DNA of 64,000 bases from Baylisascaris procyonis (lineage: Eukaryota; Nematoda; Chromadorea; Rhabditida; Ascarididae): assembly GCA_037389465.1 (NCBI GenBank), contig JAZARR010000089.1, positions 496,001-560,000 of the forward strand, given 5' to 3'. Shown in pieces: positions 47,090-60,947 of the stretch (position 1 is its first letter; each line of letters begins with the position of its first letter). Under the pieces are notes generated by a model. It saw only the letters and a program-made list of their open reading frames with translations, was not told the origin of the DNA and did no database searches. Made by a program: the position numbers and the translations under genes.

Positions 47090-47476
47090 GACGAGAGCGA
47101 CGCCACAATCGACAAGTGCGCACGCGTTAACCACATTGAATGATTTAGCGTCGCTAGCGTCAAATAGACTCGAAAAAAAAATTTTCACCAATATCGAATA
47201 AAGTTGAAAAAATAAATTCGCCAGCATCGTAAACGTTTGAAAAAAATCTTCTCCACTAGTGGCAGCGAGTAAATTTGACAAAGAAATTTCTCTTAAATTG
47301 AGTATAATAGTTCGAGAAAAATAAACTATCGCAATAGCTCTCACTAATATTTGCCGTAGAAATTTTTACGATCACTAATTTTGCCACAAGCATTAAACGA
47401 TTATTGCTCATTACTCGCTGCCGCTAGTGGAAAAAAAGGAGAAAGAGTGAAAAAAAAAAGAAAAAGAAAAAAATAA

Positions 47477-47595
47477 CGCTTACAGCACCTGGGATTCCCA
47501 AGCCGTCTCCGATCCAAGTACTAACCAGGCCCAACGTTGCTTAACTTGACAGATCGGACGGGATGTCGTGCTTTCAACGTGGTATGGCCGTAAGC
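47477..47595 (-). rRNA. 5S rRNA, copy 11
   Basis: Standard sequence; interval 1113 bases. Confidence 0.98.
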
Positions 47596-48097
47596 ACTGA
47601 AAATGAAAATATTTCACAATTATCAATATGTGCACCACACAATAGTGTCTATCTAGCATAAATTGCATACAATACAATCAACGTACGCAATTTCTATCTA
47701 GCAAAATCCTCTAAGATGTGTTGTATTCGATATATGATAAATGAATAATCAATGATACGCTCTCGGCTCGCTATACATCTATATAGAGCGTATCGAAGCG
47801 AAAAAATAAACACTATACAAATCGACGCGTCTCTCCTCTATTAAGATTGATCATAGAAGATTCGTTAGAAGAGAAAATTTTAAATAGGCATAAAAATGAG
47901 TGAAAACATCTCAAGTGCAAATTCTAAGAGGGAAAATTTGATCATTTTATGAGTTTTCACTATTCGCAATAATGCATTGTTTTTTCGTTGTTTTTTTTTT
48001 TTTTTTTCATTTGTCTATTCATATATACGTGTTTCAGCTCATTTTTAGCATATCAATATTGCGATGCGCGTTTACGCGCTAAACGTTGAAGATTAGT

Positions 48098-48202
48098 GCT
48101 TCGCCATAAGGCAAAGCGTTCCAAAATTTTTCTTCAAGCCACAATGCCTATAGAGGCAATGAGCTGAAACACGGAATTACCTCAAACTTGGGTAATTAAA
48201 CC
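48098..48202 (-). ncRNA. SL1: SL1 spliced-leader RNA, copy 12
   Basis: Leader 48202-48181, standard. Spacer 387 bases (A8 type). Confidence 0.97.
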
Positions 48203-48588
48203 GACGAGAGCGACGCCACAATCGACAAGTGCGCACGCGTTAACCACATTGAATGATTTAGCGTCGCTAGCGTCAAATAGACTCGAAAAAAAATTTTCAC
48301 CAATATCGAATAAAGTTGAAAAAATAAATTCGCCAGCATCGTAAACGTTTGAAAAAAATCTTCTCCACTAGTGGCAGCGAGTAAATTTGACAAAGAAATT
48401 TCTCTTAAATTGAGTATAATAGTTCGAGAAAAATAAACTATCGCAATAGCTCTCACTAATATTTGCCGTAGAAATTTTTACGATCACTAATTTTGCCACA
48501 AGCATTAAACGATTATTGCTCATTACTCGCTGCCGCTAGTGGAAAAAAAGGAGAAAGAGTGAAAAAAAAAAGAAAAAGAAAAAAATAA

Positions 48589-48707
48589 CGCTTACAGCAC
48601 CTGGGATTCCCAAGCCGTCTCCGATCCAAGTACTAACCAGGCCCAACGTTGCTTAACTTGACAGATCGGACGGGATGTCGTGCTTTCAACGTGGTATGGC
48701 CGTAAGC
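48589..48707 (-). rRNA. 5S rRNA, copy 12
   Basis: Standard sequence; interval 1112 bases. Confidence 0.98.
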
Positions 48708-49210
48708 ACTGAAAATGAAAATATTTCACAATTATCAATATGTGCACCACACAATAGTGTCTATCTAGCATAAATTGCATACAATACAATCAACGTACGC
48801 AATTTCTATCTAGCAAAATCCTCTAAGATGTGTTGTATTCGATATATGATAAATGAATAATCAATGATACGCTCTCGGCTCGCTATACATCTATATAGAG
48901 CGTATCGAAGCGAAAAAATAAACACTATACAAATCGACGCGTCTCTCCTCTATTAAGATTGATCATAGAAGATTCGTTAGAAGAGAAAATTTTAAATAGG
49001 CATAAAAATGAGTGAAAACATCTCAAGTGCAAATTCTAAGAGGGAAAATTTGATCATTTTATGAGTTTTCACTATTCGCAATAATGCATTGTTTTTTCGT
49101 TGTTTTTTTTTTTTTTTTTTCATTTGTCTATTCATATATACGTGTTTCAGCTCATTTTTAGCATATCAATATTGCGATGCGCGTTTACGCGCTAAACGTT
49201 GAAGATTAGT

Positions 49211-49315
49211 GCTTCGCCATAAGGCAAAGCGTTCCAAAATTTTTCTTCAAGCCACAATGCCTATAGAGGCAATGAGCTGAAACACGGAATTACCTCAAAC
49301 TTGGGTAATTAAACC
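49211..49315 (-). ncRNA. SL1: SL1 spliced-leader RNA, copy 13
   Basis: Leader 49315-49294, standard. Spacer 388 bases (A9 type); T-tract downstream one base longer than usual. Confidence 0.97.
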
Positions 49316-49702
49316 GACGAGAGCGACGCCACAATCGACAAGTGCGCACGCGTTAACCACATTGAATGATTTAGCGTCGCTAGCGTCAAATAGACTCGAA
49401 AAAAAAATTTTCACCAATATCGAATAAAGTTGAAAAAATAAATTCGCCAGCATCGTAAACGTTTGAAAAAAATCTTCTCCACTAGTGGCAGCGAGTAAAT
49501 TTGACAAAGAAATTTCTCTTAAATTGAGTATAATAGTTCGAGAAAAATAAACTATCGCAATAGCTCTCACTAATATTTGCCGTAGAAATTTTTACGATCA
49601 CTAATTTTGCCACAAGCATTAAACGATTATTGCTCATTACTCGCTGCCGCTAGTGGAAAAAAAGGAGAAAGAGTGAAAAAAAAAAGAAAAAGAAAAAAAT
49701 AA

Positions 49703-49821
49703 CGCTTACAGCACCTGGGATTCCCAAGCCGTCTCCGATCCAAGTACTAACCAGGCCCAACGTTGCTTAACTTGACAGATCGGACGGGATGTCGTGCTTT
49801 CAACGTGGTATGGCCGTAAGC
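49703..49821 (-). rRNA. 5S rRNA, copy 13
   Basis: Standard sequence; interval 1114 bases. Confidence 0.98.
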
Positions 49822-50324
49822 ACTGAAAATGAAAATATTTCACAATTATCAATATGTGCACCACACAATAGTGTCTATCTAGCATAAATTGCATACAATA
49901 CAATCAACGTACGCAATTTCTATCTAGCAAAATCCTCTAAGATGTGTTGTATTCGATATATGATAAATGAATAATCAATGATACGCTCTCGGCTCGCTAT
50001 ACATCTATATAGAGCGTATCGAAGCGAAAAAATAAACACTATACAAATCGACGCGTCTCTCCTCTATTAAGATTGATCATAGAAGATTCGTTAGAAGAGA
50101 AAATTTTAAATAGGCATAAAAATGAGTGAAAACATCTCAAGTGCAAATTCTAAGAGGGAAAATTTGATCATTTTATGAGTTTTCACTATTCGCAATAATG
50201 CATTGTTTTTTCGTTGTTTTTTTTTTTTTTTTTTCATTTGTCTATTCATATATACGTGTTTCAGCTCATTTTTAGCATATCAATATTGCGATGCGCGTTT
50301 ACGCGCTAAACGTTGAAGATTAGT

Positions 50325-50429
50325 GCTTCGCCATAAGGCAAAGCGTTCCAAAATTTTTCTTCAAGCCACAATGCCTATAGAGGCAATGAGCTGAAACACG
50401 GAATTACCTCAAACTTGGGTAATTAAACC
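50325..50429 (-). ncRNA. SL1: SL1 spliced-leader RNA, copy 14
   Basis: Leader 50429-50408, standard. Spacer 387 bases (A8 type). Confidence 0.97.
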
Positions 50430-50815
50430 GACGAGAGCGACGCCACAATCGACAAGTGCGCACGCGTTAACCACATTGAATGATTTAGCGTCGCTAGCGT
50501 CAAATAGACTCGAAAAAAAATTTTCACCAATATCGAATAAAGTTGAAAAAATAAATTCGCCAGCATCGTAAACGTTTGAAAAAAATCTTCTCCACTAGTG
50601 GCAGCGAGTAAATTTGACAAAGAAATTTCTCTTAAATTGAGTATAATAGTTCGAGAAAAATAAACTATCGCAATAGCTCTCACTAATATTTGCCGTAGAA
50701 ATTTTTACGATCACTAATTTTGCCACAAGCATTAAACGATTATTGCTCATTACTCGCTGCCGCTAGTGGAAAAAAAGGAGAAAGAGTGAAAAAAAAAAGA
50801 AAAAGAAAAAAATAA

Positions 50816-50934
50816 CGCTTACAGCACCTGGGATTCCCAAGCCGTCTCCGATCCAAGTACTAACCAGGCCCAACGTTGCTTAACTTGACAGATCGGACGG
50901 GATGTCGTGCTTTCAACGTGGTATGGCCGTAAGC
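50816..50934 (-). rRNA. 5S rRNA, copy 14
   Basis: Standard sequence; interval 1113 bases. Confidence 0.98.
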
Positions 50935-51436
50935 ACTGAAAATGAAAATATTTCACAATTATCAATATGTGCACCACACAATAGTGTCTATCTAGCATAA
51001 ATTGCATACAATACAATCAACGTACGCAATTTCTATCTAGCAAAATCCTCTAAGATGTGTTGTATTCGATATATGATAAATGAATAATCAATGATACGCT
51101 CTCGGCTCGCTATACATCTATATAGAGCGTATCGAAGCGAAAAAATAAACACTATACAAATCGACGCGTCTCTCCTCTATTAAGATTGATCATAGAAGAT
51201 TCGTTAGAAGAGAAAATTTTAAATAGGCATAAAAATGAGTGAAAACATCTCAAGTGCAAATTCTAAGAGGGAAAATTTGATCATTTTATGAGTTTTCACT
51301 ATTCGCAATAATGCATTGTTTTTTCGTTGTTTTTTTTTTTTTTTTTCATTTGTCTATTCATATATACGTGTTTCAGCTCATTTTTAGCATATCAATATTG
51401 CGATGCGCGTTTACGCGCTAAACGTTGAAGATTAGT

Positions 51437-51541
51437 GCTTCGCCATAAGGCAAAGCGTTCCAAAATTTTTCTTCAAGCCACAATGCCTATAGAGGCAATG
51501 AGCTGAAACACGGAATTACCTCAAACTTGGGTAATTAAACC
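51437..51541 (-). ncRNA. SL1: SL1 spliced-leader RNA, copy 15
   Basis: Leader 51541-51520, standard. Spacer 388 bases although it is A8 type, because the terminator A run is one longer. Confidence 0.97.
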
Positions 51542-51928
51542 GACGAGAGCGACGCCACAATCGACAAGTGCGCACGCGTTAACCACATTGAATGATTTAG
51601 CGTCGCTAGCGTCAAATAGACTCGAAAAAAAATTTTCACCAATATCGAATAAAGTTGAAAAAATAAATTCGCCAGCATCGTAAACGTTTGAAAAAAATCT
51701 TCTCCACTAGTGGCAGCGAGTAAATTTGACAAAGAAATTTCTCTTAAATTGAGTATAATAGTTCGAGAAAAATAAACTATCGCAATAGCTCTCACTAATA
51801 TTTGCCGTAGAAATTTTTACGATCACTAATTTTGCCACAAGCATTAAACGATTATTGCTCATTACTCGCTGCCGCTAGTGGAAAAAAAGGAGAAAGAGTG
51901 AAAAAAAAAAAGAAAAAGAAAAAAATAA

Positions 51929-52047
51929 CGCTTACAGCACCTGGGATTCCCAAGCCGTCTCCGATCCAAGTACTAACCAGGCCCAACGTTGCTTAACTTG
52001 ACAGATCGGACGGGATGTCGTGCTTTCAACGTGGTATGGCCGTAAGC
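51929..52047 (-). rRNA. 5S rRNA, copy 15
   Basis: Standard sequence; interval 1113 bases. Confidence 0.98.
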
Positions 52048-52549
52048 ACTGAAAATGAAAATATTTCACAATTATCAATATGTGCACCACACAATAGTGT
52101 CTATCTAGCATAAATTGCATACAATACAATCAACGTACGCAATTTCTATCTAGCAAAATCCTCTAAGATGTGTTGTATTCGATATATGATAAATGAATAA
52201 TCAATGATACGCTCTCGGCTCGCTATACATCTATATAGAGCGTATCGAAGCGAAAAAATAAACACTATACAAATCGACGCGTCTCTCCTCTATTAAGATT
52301 GATCATAGAAGATTCGTTAGAAGAGAAAATTTTAAATAGGCATAAAAATGAGTGAAAACATCTCAAGTGCAAATTCTAAGAGGGAAAATTTGATCATTTT
52401 ATGAGTTTTCACTATTCGCAATAATGCATTGTTTTTTCGTTGTTTTTTTTTTTTTTTTTCATTTGTCTATTCATATATACGTGTTTCAGCTCATTTTTAG
52501 CATATCAATATTGCGATGCGCGTTTACGCGCTAAACGTTGAAGATTAGT

Positions 52550-52654
52550 GCTTCGCCATAAGGCAAAGCGTTCCAAAATTTTTCTTCAAGCCACAATGCC
52601 TATAGAGGCAATGAGCTGAAACACGGAATTACCTCAAACTTGGGTAATTAAACC
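52550..52654 (-). ncRNA. SL1: SL1 spliced-leader RNA, copy 16
   Basis: Leader 52654-52633, standard. Spacer 388 bases (A9 type). Confidence 0.97.
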
Positions 52655-53041
52655 GACGAGAGCGACGCCACAATCGACAAGTGCGCACGCGTTAACCACA
52701 TTGAATGATTTAGCGTCGCTAGCGTCAAATAGACTCGAAAAAAAAATTTTCACCAATATCGAATAAAGTTGAAAAAATAAATTCGCCAGCATCGTAAACG
52801 TTTGAAAAAAATCTTCTCCACTAGTGGCAGCGAGTAAATTTGACAAAGAAATTTCTCTTAAATTGAGTATAATAGTTCGAGAAAAATAAACTATCGCAAT
52901 AGCTCTCACTAATATTTGCCGTAGAAATTTTTACGATCACTAATTTTGCCACAAGCATTAAACGATTATTGCTCATTACTCGCTGCCGCTAGTGGAAAAA
53001 AAGGAGAAAGAGTGAAAAAAAAAAGAAAAAGAAAAAAATAA

Positions 53042-53160
53042 CGCTTACAGCACCTGGGATTCCCAAGCCGTCTCCGATCCAAGTACTAACCAGGCCCAAC
53101 GTTGCTTAACTTGACAGATCGGACGGGATGTCGTGCTTTCAACGTGGTATGGCCGTAAGC
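53042..53160 (-). rRNA. 5S rRNA, copy 16
   Basis: Standard sequence; interval 1113 bases. Confidence 0.98.
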
Positions 53161-53662
53161 ACTGAAAATGAAAATATTTCACAATTATCAATATGTGCAC
53201 CACACAATAGTGTCTATCTAGCATAAATTGCATACAATACAATCAACGTACGCAATTTCTATCTAGCAAAATCCTCTAAGATGTGTTGTATTCGATATAT
53301 GATAAATGAATAATCAATGATACGCTCTCGGCTCGCTATACATCTATATAGAGCGTATCGAAGCGAAAAAATAAACACTATACAAATCGACGCGTCTCTC
53401 CTCTATTAAGATTGATCATAGAAGATTCGTTAGAAGAGAAAATTTTAAATAGGCATAAAAATGAGTGAAAACATCTCAAGTGCAAATTCTAAGAGGGAAA
53501 ATTTGATCATTTTATGAGTTTTCACTATTCGCAATAATGCATTGTTTTTTCGTTGTTTTTTTTTTTTTTTTTCATTTGTCTATTCATATATACGTGTTTC
53601 AGCTCATTTTTAGCATATCAATATTGCGATGCGCGTTTACGCGCTAAACGTTGAAGATTAGT

Positions 53663-53767
53663 GCTTCGCCATAAGGCAAAGCGTTCCAAAATTTTTCTTC
53701 AAGCCACAATGCCTATAGAGGCAATGAGCTGAAACACGGAATTACCTCAAACTTGGGTAATTAAACC
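53663..53767 (-). ncRNA. SL1: SL1 spliced-leader RNA, copy 17
   Basis: Leader 53767-53746, standard. Spacer 387 bases (A8 type). Confidence 0.97.
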
Positions 53768-54153
53768 GACGAGAGCGACGCCACAATCGACAAGTGCGCA
53801 CGCGTTAACCACATTGAATGATTTAGCGTCGCTAGCGTCAAATAGACTCGAAAAAAAATTTTCACCAATATCGAATAAAGTTGAAAAAATAAATTCGCCA
53901 GCATCGTAAACGTTTGAAAAAAATCTTCTCCACTAGTGGCAGCGAGTAAATTTGACAAAGAAATTTCTCTTAAATTGAGTATAATAGTTCGAGAAAAATA
54001 AACTATCGCAATAGCTCTCACTAATATTTGCCGTAGAAATTTTTACGATCACTAATTTTGCCACAAGCATTAAACGATTATTGCTCATTACTCGCTGCCG
54101 CTAGTGGAAAAAAAGGAGAAAGAGTGAAAAAAAAAAGAAAAAGAAAAAAATAA

Positions 54154-54272
54154 CGCTTACAGCACCTGGGATTCCCAAGCCGTCTCCGATCCAAGTACTA
54201 ACCAGGCCCAACGTTGCTTAACTTGACAGATCGGACGGGATGTCGTGCTTTCAACGTGGTATGGCCGTAAGC
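54154..54272 (-). rRNA. 5S rRNA, copy 17
   Basis: Standard sequence; interval 1112 bases. Confidence 0.98.
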
Positions 54273-54774
54273 ACTGAAAATGAAAATATTTCACAATTAT
54301 CAATATGTGCACCACACAATAGTGTCTATCTAGCATAAATTGCATACAATACAATCAACGTACGCAATTTCTATCTAGCAAAATCCTCTAAGATGTGTTG
54401 TATTCGATATATGATAAATGAATAATCAATGATACGCTCTCGGCTCGCTATACATCTATATAGAGCGTATCGAAGCGAAAAAATAAACACTATACAAATC
54501 GACGCGTCTCTCCTCTATTAAGATTGATCATAGAAGATTCGTTAGAAGAGAAAATTTTAAATAGGCATAAAAATGAGTGAAAACATCTCAAGTGCAAATT
54601 CTAAGAGGGAAAATTTGATCATTTTATGAGTTTTCACTATTCGCAATAATGCATTGTTTTTTCGTTGTTTTTTTTTTTTTTTTTCATTTGTCTATTCATA
54701 TATACGTGTTTCAGCTCATTTTTAGCATATCAATATTGCGATGCGCGTTTACGCGCTAAACGTTGAAGATTAGT

Positions 54775-54879
54775 GCTTCGCCATAAGGCAAAGCGTTCCA
54801 AAATTTTTCTTCAAGCCACAATGCCTATAGAGGCAATGAGCTGAAACACGGAATTACCTCAAACTTGGGTAATTAAACC
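54775..54879 (-). ncRNA. SL1: SL1 spliced-leader RNA, copy 18
   Basis: Leader 54879-54858, standard. Spacer 387 bases (A8 type). Confidence 0.97.
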
Positions 54880-55265
54880 GACGAGAGCGACGCCACAATC
54901 GACAAGTGCGCACGCGTTAACCACATTGAATGATTTAGCGTCGCTAGCGTCAAATAGACTCGAAAAAAAATTTTCACCAATATCGAATAAAGTTGAAAAA
55001 ATAAATTCGCCAGCATCGTAAACGTTTGAAAAAAATCTTCTCCACTAGTGGCAGCGAGTAAATTTGACAAAGAAATTTCTCTTAAATTGAGTATAATAGT
55101 TCGAGAAAAATAAACTATCGCAATAGCTCTCACTAATATTTGCCGTAGAAATTTTTACGATCACTAATTTTGCCACAAGCATTAAACGATTATTGCTCAT
55201 TACTCGCTGCCGCTAGTGGAAAAAAAGGAGAAAGAGTGAAAAAAAAAAGAAAAAGAAAAAAATAA

Positions 55266-55384
55266 CGCTTACAGCACCTGGGATTCCCAAGCCGTCTCCG
55301 ATCCAAGTACTAACCAGGCCCAACGTTGCTTAACTTGACAGATCGGACGGGATGTCGTGCTTTCAACGTGGTATGGCCGTAAGC
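55266..55384 (-). rRNA. 5S rRNA, copy 18
   Basis: Standard sequence; interval 1112 bases. Confidence 0.98.
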
Positions 55385-55886
55385 ACTGAAAATGAAAATA
55401 TTTCACAATTATCAATATGTGCACCACACAATAGTGTCTATCTAGCATAAATTGCATACAATACAATCAACGTACGCAATTTCTATCTAGCAAAATCCTC
55501 TAAGATGTGTTGTATTCGATATATGATAAATGAATAATCAATGATACGCTCTCGGCTCGCTATACATCTATATAGAGCGTATCGAAGCGAAAAAATAAAC
55601 ACTATACAAATCGACGCGTCTCTCCTCTATTAAGATTGATCATAGAAGATTCGTTAGAAGAGAAAATTTTAAATAGGCATAAAAATGAGTGAAAACATCT
55701 CAAGTGCAAATTCTAAGAGGGAAAATTTGATCATTTTATGAGTTTTCACTATTCGCAATAATGCATTGTTTTTTCGTTGTTTTTTTTTTTTTTTTTCATT
55801 TGTCTATTCATATATACGTGTTTCAGCTCATTTTTAGCATATCAATATTGCGATGCGCGTTTACGCGCTAAACGTTGAAGATTAGT

Positions 55887-55991
55887 GCTTCGCCATAAGG
55901 CAAAGCGTTCCAAAATTTTTCTTCAAGCCACAATGCCTATAGAGGCAATGAGCTGAAACACGGAATTACCTCAAACTTGGGTAATTAAACC
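55887..55991 (-). ncRNA. SL1: SL1 spliced-leader RNA, copy 19
   Basis: Leader 55991-55970, standard. Spacer 388 bases (A9 type). Confidence 0.97.
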
Positions 55992-56378
55992 GACGAGAGC
56001 GACGCCACAATCGACAAGTGCGCACGCGTTAACCACATTGAATGATTTAGCGTCGCTAGCGTCAAATAGACTCGAAAAAAAAATTTTCACCAATATCGAA
56101 TAAAGTTGAAAAAATAAATTCGCCAGCATCGTAAACGTTTGAAAAAAATCTTCTCCACTAGTGGCAGCGAGTAAATTTGACAAAGAAATTTCTCTTAAAT
56201 TGAGTATAATAGTTCGAGAAAAATAAACTATCGCAATAGCTCTCACTAATATTTGCCGTAGAAATTTTTACGATCACTAATTTTGCCACAAGCATTAAAC
56301 GATTATTGCTCATTACTCGCTGCCGCTAGTGGAAAAAAAGGAGAAAGAGTGAAAAAAAAAAGAAAAAGAAAAAAATAA

Positions 56379-56497
56379 CGCTTACAGCACCTGGGATTCC
56401 CAAGCCGTCTCCGATCCAAGTACTAACCAGGCCCAACGTTGCTTAACTTGACAGATCGGACGGGATGTCGTGCTTTCAACGTGGTATGGCCGTAAGC
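56379..56497 (-). rRNA. 5S rRNA, copy 19
   Basis: Standard sequence; interval 1113 bases. Confidence 0.98.
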
Positions 56498-56999
56498 ACT
56501 GAAAATGAAAATATTTCACAATTATCAATATGTGCACCACACAATAGTGTCTATCTAGCATAAATTGCATACAATACAATCAACGTACGCAATTTCTATC
56601 TAGCAAAATCCTCTAAGATGTGTTGTATTCGATATATGATAAATGAATAATCAATGATACGCTCTCGGCTCGCTATACATCTATATAGAGCGTATCGAAG
56701 CGAAAAAATAAACACTATACAAATCGACGCGTCTCTCCTCTATTAAGATTGATCATAGAAGATTCGTTAGAAGAGAAAATTTTAAATAGGCATAAAAATG
56801 AGTGAAAACATCTCAAGTGCAAATTCTAAGAGGGAAAATTTGATCATTTTATGAGTTTTCACTATTCGCAATAATGCATTGTTTTTTCGTTGTTTTTTTT
56901 TTTTTTTTTCATTTGTCTATTCATATATACGTGTTTCAGCTCATTTTTAGCATATCAATATTGCGATGCGCGTTTACGCGCTAAACGTTGAAGATTAGT

Positions 57000-57104
57000 G
57001 CTTCGCCATAAGGCAAAGCGTTCCAAAATTTTTCTTCAAGCCACAATGCCTATAGAGGCAATGAGCTGAAACACGGAATTACCTCAAACTTGGGTAATTA
57101 AACC
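57000..57104 (-). ncRNA. SL1: SL1 spliced-leader RNA, copy 20
   Basis: Leader 57104-57083, standard. Spacer 387 bases; shares the rare A6 run with copy 5 but lacks the GAGGAG marker. Confidence 0.97.
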
Positions 57105-57490
57105 GACGAGAGCGACGCCACAATCGACAAGTGCGCACGCGTTAACCACATTGAATGATTTAGCGTCGCTAGCGTCAAATAGACTCGAAAAAAAAATTTT
57201 CACCAATATCGAATAAAGTTGAAAAAATAAATTCGCCAGCATCGTAAACGTTTGAAAAAATCTTCTCCACTAGTGGCAGCGAGTAAATTTGACAAAGAAA
57301 TTTCTCTTAAATTGAGTATAATAGTTCGAGAAAAATAAACTATCGCAATAGCTCTCACTAATATTTGCCGTAGAAATTTTTACGATCACTAATTTTGCCA
57401 CAAGCATTAAACGATTATTGCTCATTACTCGCTGCCGCTAGTGGAAAAAAAGGAGAAAGAGTGAAAAAAAAAAGAAAAAGAAAAAAATAA

Positions 57491-57609
57491 CGCTTACAGC
57501 ACCTGGGATTCCCAAGCCGTCTCCGATCCAAGTACTAACCAGGCCCAACGTTGCTTAACTTGACAGATCGGACGGGATGTCGTGCTTTCAACGTGGTATG
57601 GCCGTAAGC
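57491..57609 (-). rRNA. 5S rRNA, copy 20
   Basis: Standard sequence; interval 1112 bases. Confidence 0.98.
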
Positions 57610-58111
57610 ACTGAAAATGAAAATATTTCACAATTATCAATATGTGCACCACACAATAGTGTCTATCTAGCATAAATTGCATACAATACAATCAACGTAC
57701 GCAATTTCTATCTAGCAAAATCCTCTAAGATGTGTTGTATTCGATATATGATAAATGAATAATCAATGATACGCTCTCGGCTCGCTATACATCTATATAG
57801 AGCGTATCGAAGCGAAAAAATAAACACTATACAAATCGACGCGTCTCTCCTCTATTAAGATTGATCATAGAAGATTCGTTAGAAGAGAAAATTTTAAATA
57901 GGCATAAAAATGAGTGAAAACATCTCAAGTGCAAATTCTAAGAGGGAAAATTTGATCATTTTATGAGTTTTCACTATTCGCAATAATGCATTGTTTTTTC
58001 GTTGTTTTTTTTTTTTTTTTTCATTTGTCTATTCATATATACGTGTTTCAGCTCATTTTTAGCATATCAATATTGCGATGCGCGTTTACGCGCTAAACGT
58101 TGAAGATTAGT

Positions 58112-58216
58112 GCTTCGCCATAAGGCAAAGCGTTCCAAAATTTTTCTTCAAGCCACAATGCCTATAGAGGCAATGAGCTGAAACACGGAATTACCTCAAA
58201 CTTGGGTAATTAAACC
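58112..58216 (-). ncRNA. SL1: SL1 spliced-leader RNA, copy 21
   Basis: Leader 58216-58195, standard. Spacer 388 bases (A9 type). Confidence 0.97.
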
Positions 58217-58603
58217 GACGAGAGCGACGCCACAATCGACAAGTGCGCACGCGTTAACCACATTGAATGATTTAGCGTCGCTAGCGTCAAATAGACTCGA
58301 AAAAAAAATTTTCACCAATATCGAATAAAGTTGAAAAAATAAATTCGCCAGCATCGTAAACGTTTGAAAAAAATCTTCTCCACTAGTGGCAGCGAGTAAA
58401 TTTGACAAAGAAATTTCTCTTAAATTGAGTATAATAGTTCGAGAAAAATAAACTATCGCAATAGCTCTCACTAATATTTGCCGTAGAAATTTTTACGATC
58501 ACTAATTTTGCCACAAGCATTAAACGATTATTGCTCATTACTCGCTGCCGCTAGTGGAAAAAAAGGAGAAAGAGTGAAAAAAAAAAGAAAAAGAAAAAAA
58601 TAA

Positions 58604-58722
58604 CGCTTACAGCACCTGGGATTCCCAAGCCGTCTCCGATCCAAGTACTAACCAGGCCCAACGTTGCTTAACTTGACAGATCGGACGGGATGTCGTGCTT
58701 TCAACGTGGTATGGCCGTAAGC
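58604..58722 (-). rRNA. 5S rRNA, copy 21
   Basis: Standard sequence; interval 1113 bases. Confidence 0.98.
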
Positions 58723-59224
58723 ACTGAAAATGAAAATATTTCACAATTATCAATATGTGCACCACACAATAGTGTCTATCTAGCATAAATTGCATACAAT
58801 ACAATCAACGTACGCAATTTCTATCTAGCAAAATCCTCTAAGATGTGTTGTATTCGATATATGATAAATGAATAATCAATGATACGCTCTCGGCTCGCTA
58901 TACATCTATATAGAGCGTATCGAAGCGAAAAAATAAACACTATACAAATCGACGCGTCTCTCCTCTATTAAGATTGATCATAGAAGATTCGTTAGAAGAG
59001 AAAATTTTAAATAGGCATAAAAATGAGTGAAAACATCTCAAGTGCAAATTCTAAGAGGGAAAATTTGATCATTTTATGAGTTTTCACTATTCGCAATAAT
59101 GCATTGTTTTTTCGTTGTTTTTTTTTTTTTTTTTCATTTGTCTATTCATATATACGTGTTTCAGCTCATTTTTAGCATATCAATATTGCGATGCGCGTTT
59201 ACGCGCTAAACGTTGAAGATTAGT

Positions 59225-59329
59225 GCTTCGCCATAAGGCAAAGCGTTCCAAAATTTTTCTTCAAGCCACAATGCCTATAGAGGCAATGAGCTGAAACACG
59301 GAATTACCTCAAACTTGGGTAATTAAACC
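59225..59329 (-). ncRNA. SL1: SL1 spliced-leader RNA, copy 22
   Basis: Leader 59329-59308, standard. Spacer 387 bases (A8 type). Confidence 0.97.
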
Positions 59330-59715
59330 GACGAGAGCGACGCCACAATCGACAAGTGCGCACGCGTTAACCACATTGAATGATTTAGCGTCGCTAGCGT
59401 CAAATAGACTCGAAAAAAAATTTTCACCAATATCGAATAAAGTTGAAAAAATAAATTCGCCAGCATCGTAAACGTTTGAAAAAAATCTTCTCCACTAGTG
59501 GCAGCGAGTAAATTTGACAAAGAAATTTCTCTTAAATTGAGTATAATAGTTCGAGAAAAATAAACTATCGCAATAGCTCTCACTAATATTTGCCGTAGAA
59601 ATTTTTACGATCACTAATTTTGCCACAAGCATTAAACGATTATTGCTCATTACTCGCTGCCGCTAGTGGAAAAAAAGGAGAAAGAGTGAAAAAAAAAAGA
59701 AAAAGAAAAAAATAA

Positions 59716-59834
59716 CGCTTACAGCACCTGGGATTCCCAAGCCGTCTCCGATCCAAGTACTAACCAGGCCCAACGTTGCTTAACTTGACAGATCGGACGG
59801 GATGTCGTGCTTTCAACGTGGTATGGCCGTAAGC
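59716..59834 (-). rRNA. 5S rRNA, copy 22
   Basis: Standard sequence; interval 1112 bases. Confidence 0.98.
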
Positions 59835-60336
59835 ACTGAAAATGAAAATATTTCACAATTATCAATATGTGCACCACACAATAGTGTCTATCTAGCATAA
59901 ATTGCATACAATACAATCAACGTACGCAATTTCTATCTAGCAAAATCCTCTAAGATGTGTTGTATTCGATATATGATAAATGAATAATCAATGATACGCT
60001 CTCGGCTCGCTATACATCTATATAGAGCGTATCGAAGCGAAAAAATAAACACTATACAAATCGACGCGTCTCTCCTCTATTAAGATTGATCATAGAAGAT
60101 TCGTTAGAAGAGAAAATTTTAAATAGGCATAAAAATGAGTGAAAACATCTCAAGTGCAAATTCTAAGAGGGAAAATTTGATCATTTTATGAGTTTTCACT
60201 ATTCGCAATAATGCATTGTTTTTTCGTTGTTTTTTTTTTTTTTTTTCATTTGTCTATTCATATATACGTGTTTCAGCTCATTTTTAGCATATCAATATTG
60301 CGATGCGCGTTTACGCGCTAAACGTTGAAGATTAGT

Positions 60337-60441
60337 GCTTCGCCATAAGGCAAAGCGTTCCAAAATTTTTCTTCAAGCCACAATGCCTATAGAGGCAATG
60401 AGCTGAAACACGGAATTACCTCAAACTTGGGTAATTAAACC
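60337..60441 (-). ncRNA. SL1: SL1 spliced-leader RNA, copy 23
   Basis: Leader 60441-60420, standard. Spacer 388 bases (A9 type). Confidence 0.97.
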
Positions 60442-60828
60442 GACGAGAGCGACGCCACAATCGACAAGTGCGCACGCGTTAACCACATTGAATGATTTAG
60501 CGTCGCTAGCGTCAAATAGACTCGAAAAAAAAATTTTCACCAATATCGAATAAAGTTGAAAAAATAAATTCGCCAGCATCGTAAACGTTTGAAAAAAATC
60601 TTCTCCACTAGTGGCAGCGAGTAAATTTGACAAAGAAATTTCTCTTAAATTGAGTATAATAGTTCGAGAAAAATAAACTATCGCAATAGCTCTCACTAAT
60701 ATTTGCCGTAGAAATTTTTACGATCACTAATTTTGCCACAAGCATTAAACGATTATTGCTCATTACTCGCTGCCGCTAGTGGAAAAAAAGGAGAAAGAGT
60801 GAAAAAAAAAAGAAAAAGAAAAAAATAA

Positions 60829-60947
60829 CGCTTACAGCACCTGGGATTCCCAAGCCGTCTCCGATCCAAGTACTAACCAGGCCCAACGTTGCTTAACTTG
60901 ACAGATCGGACGGGATGTCGTGCTTTCAACGTGGTATGGCCGTAAGC
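60829..60947 (-). rRNA. 5S rRNA, copy 23
   Basis: Standard sequence; interval 1113 bases. Confidence 0.98.
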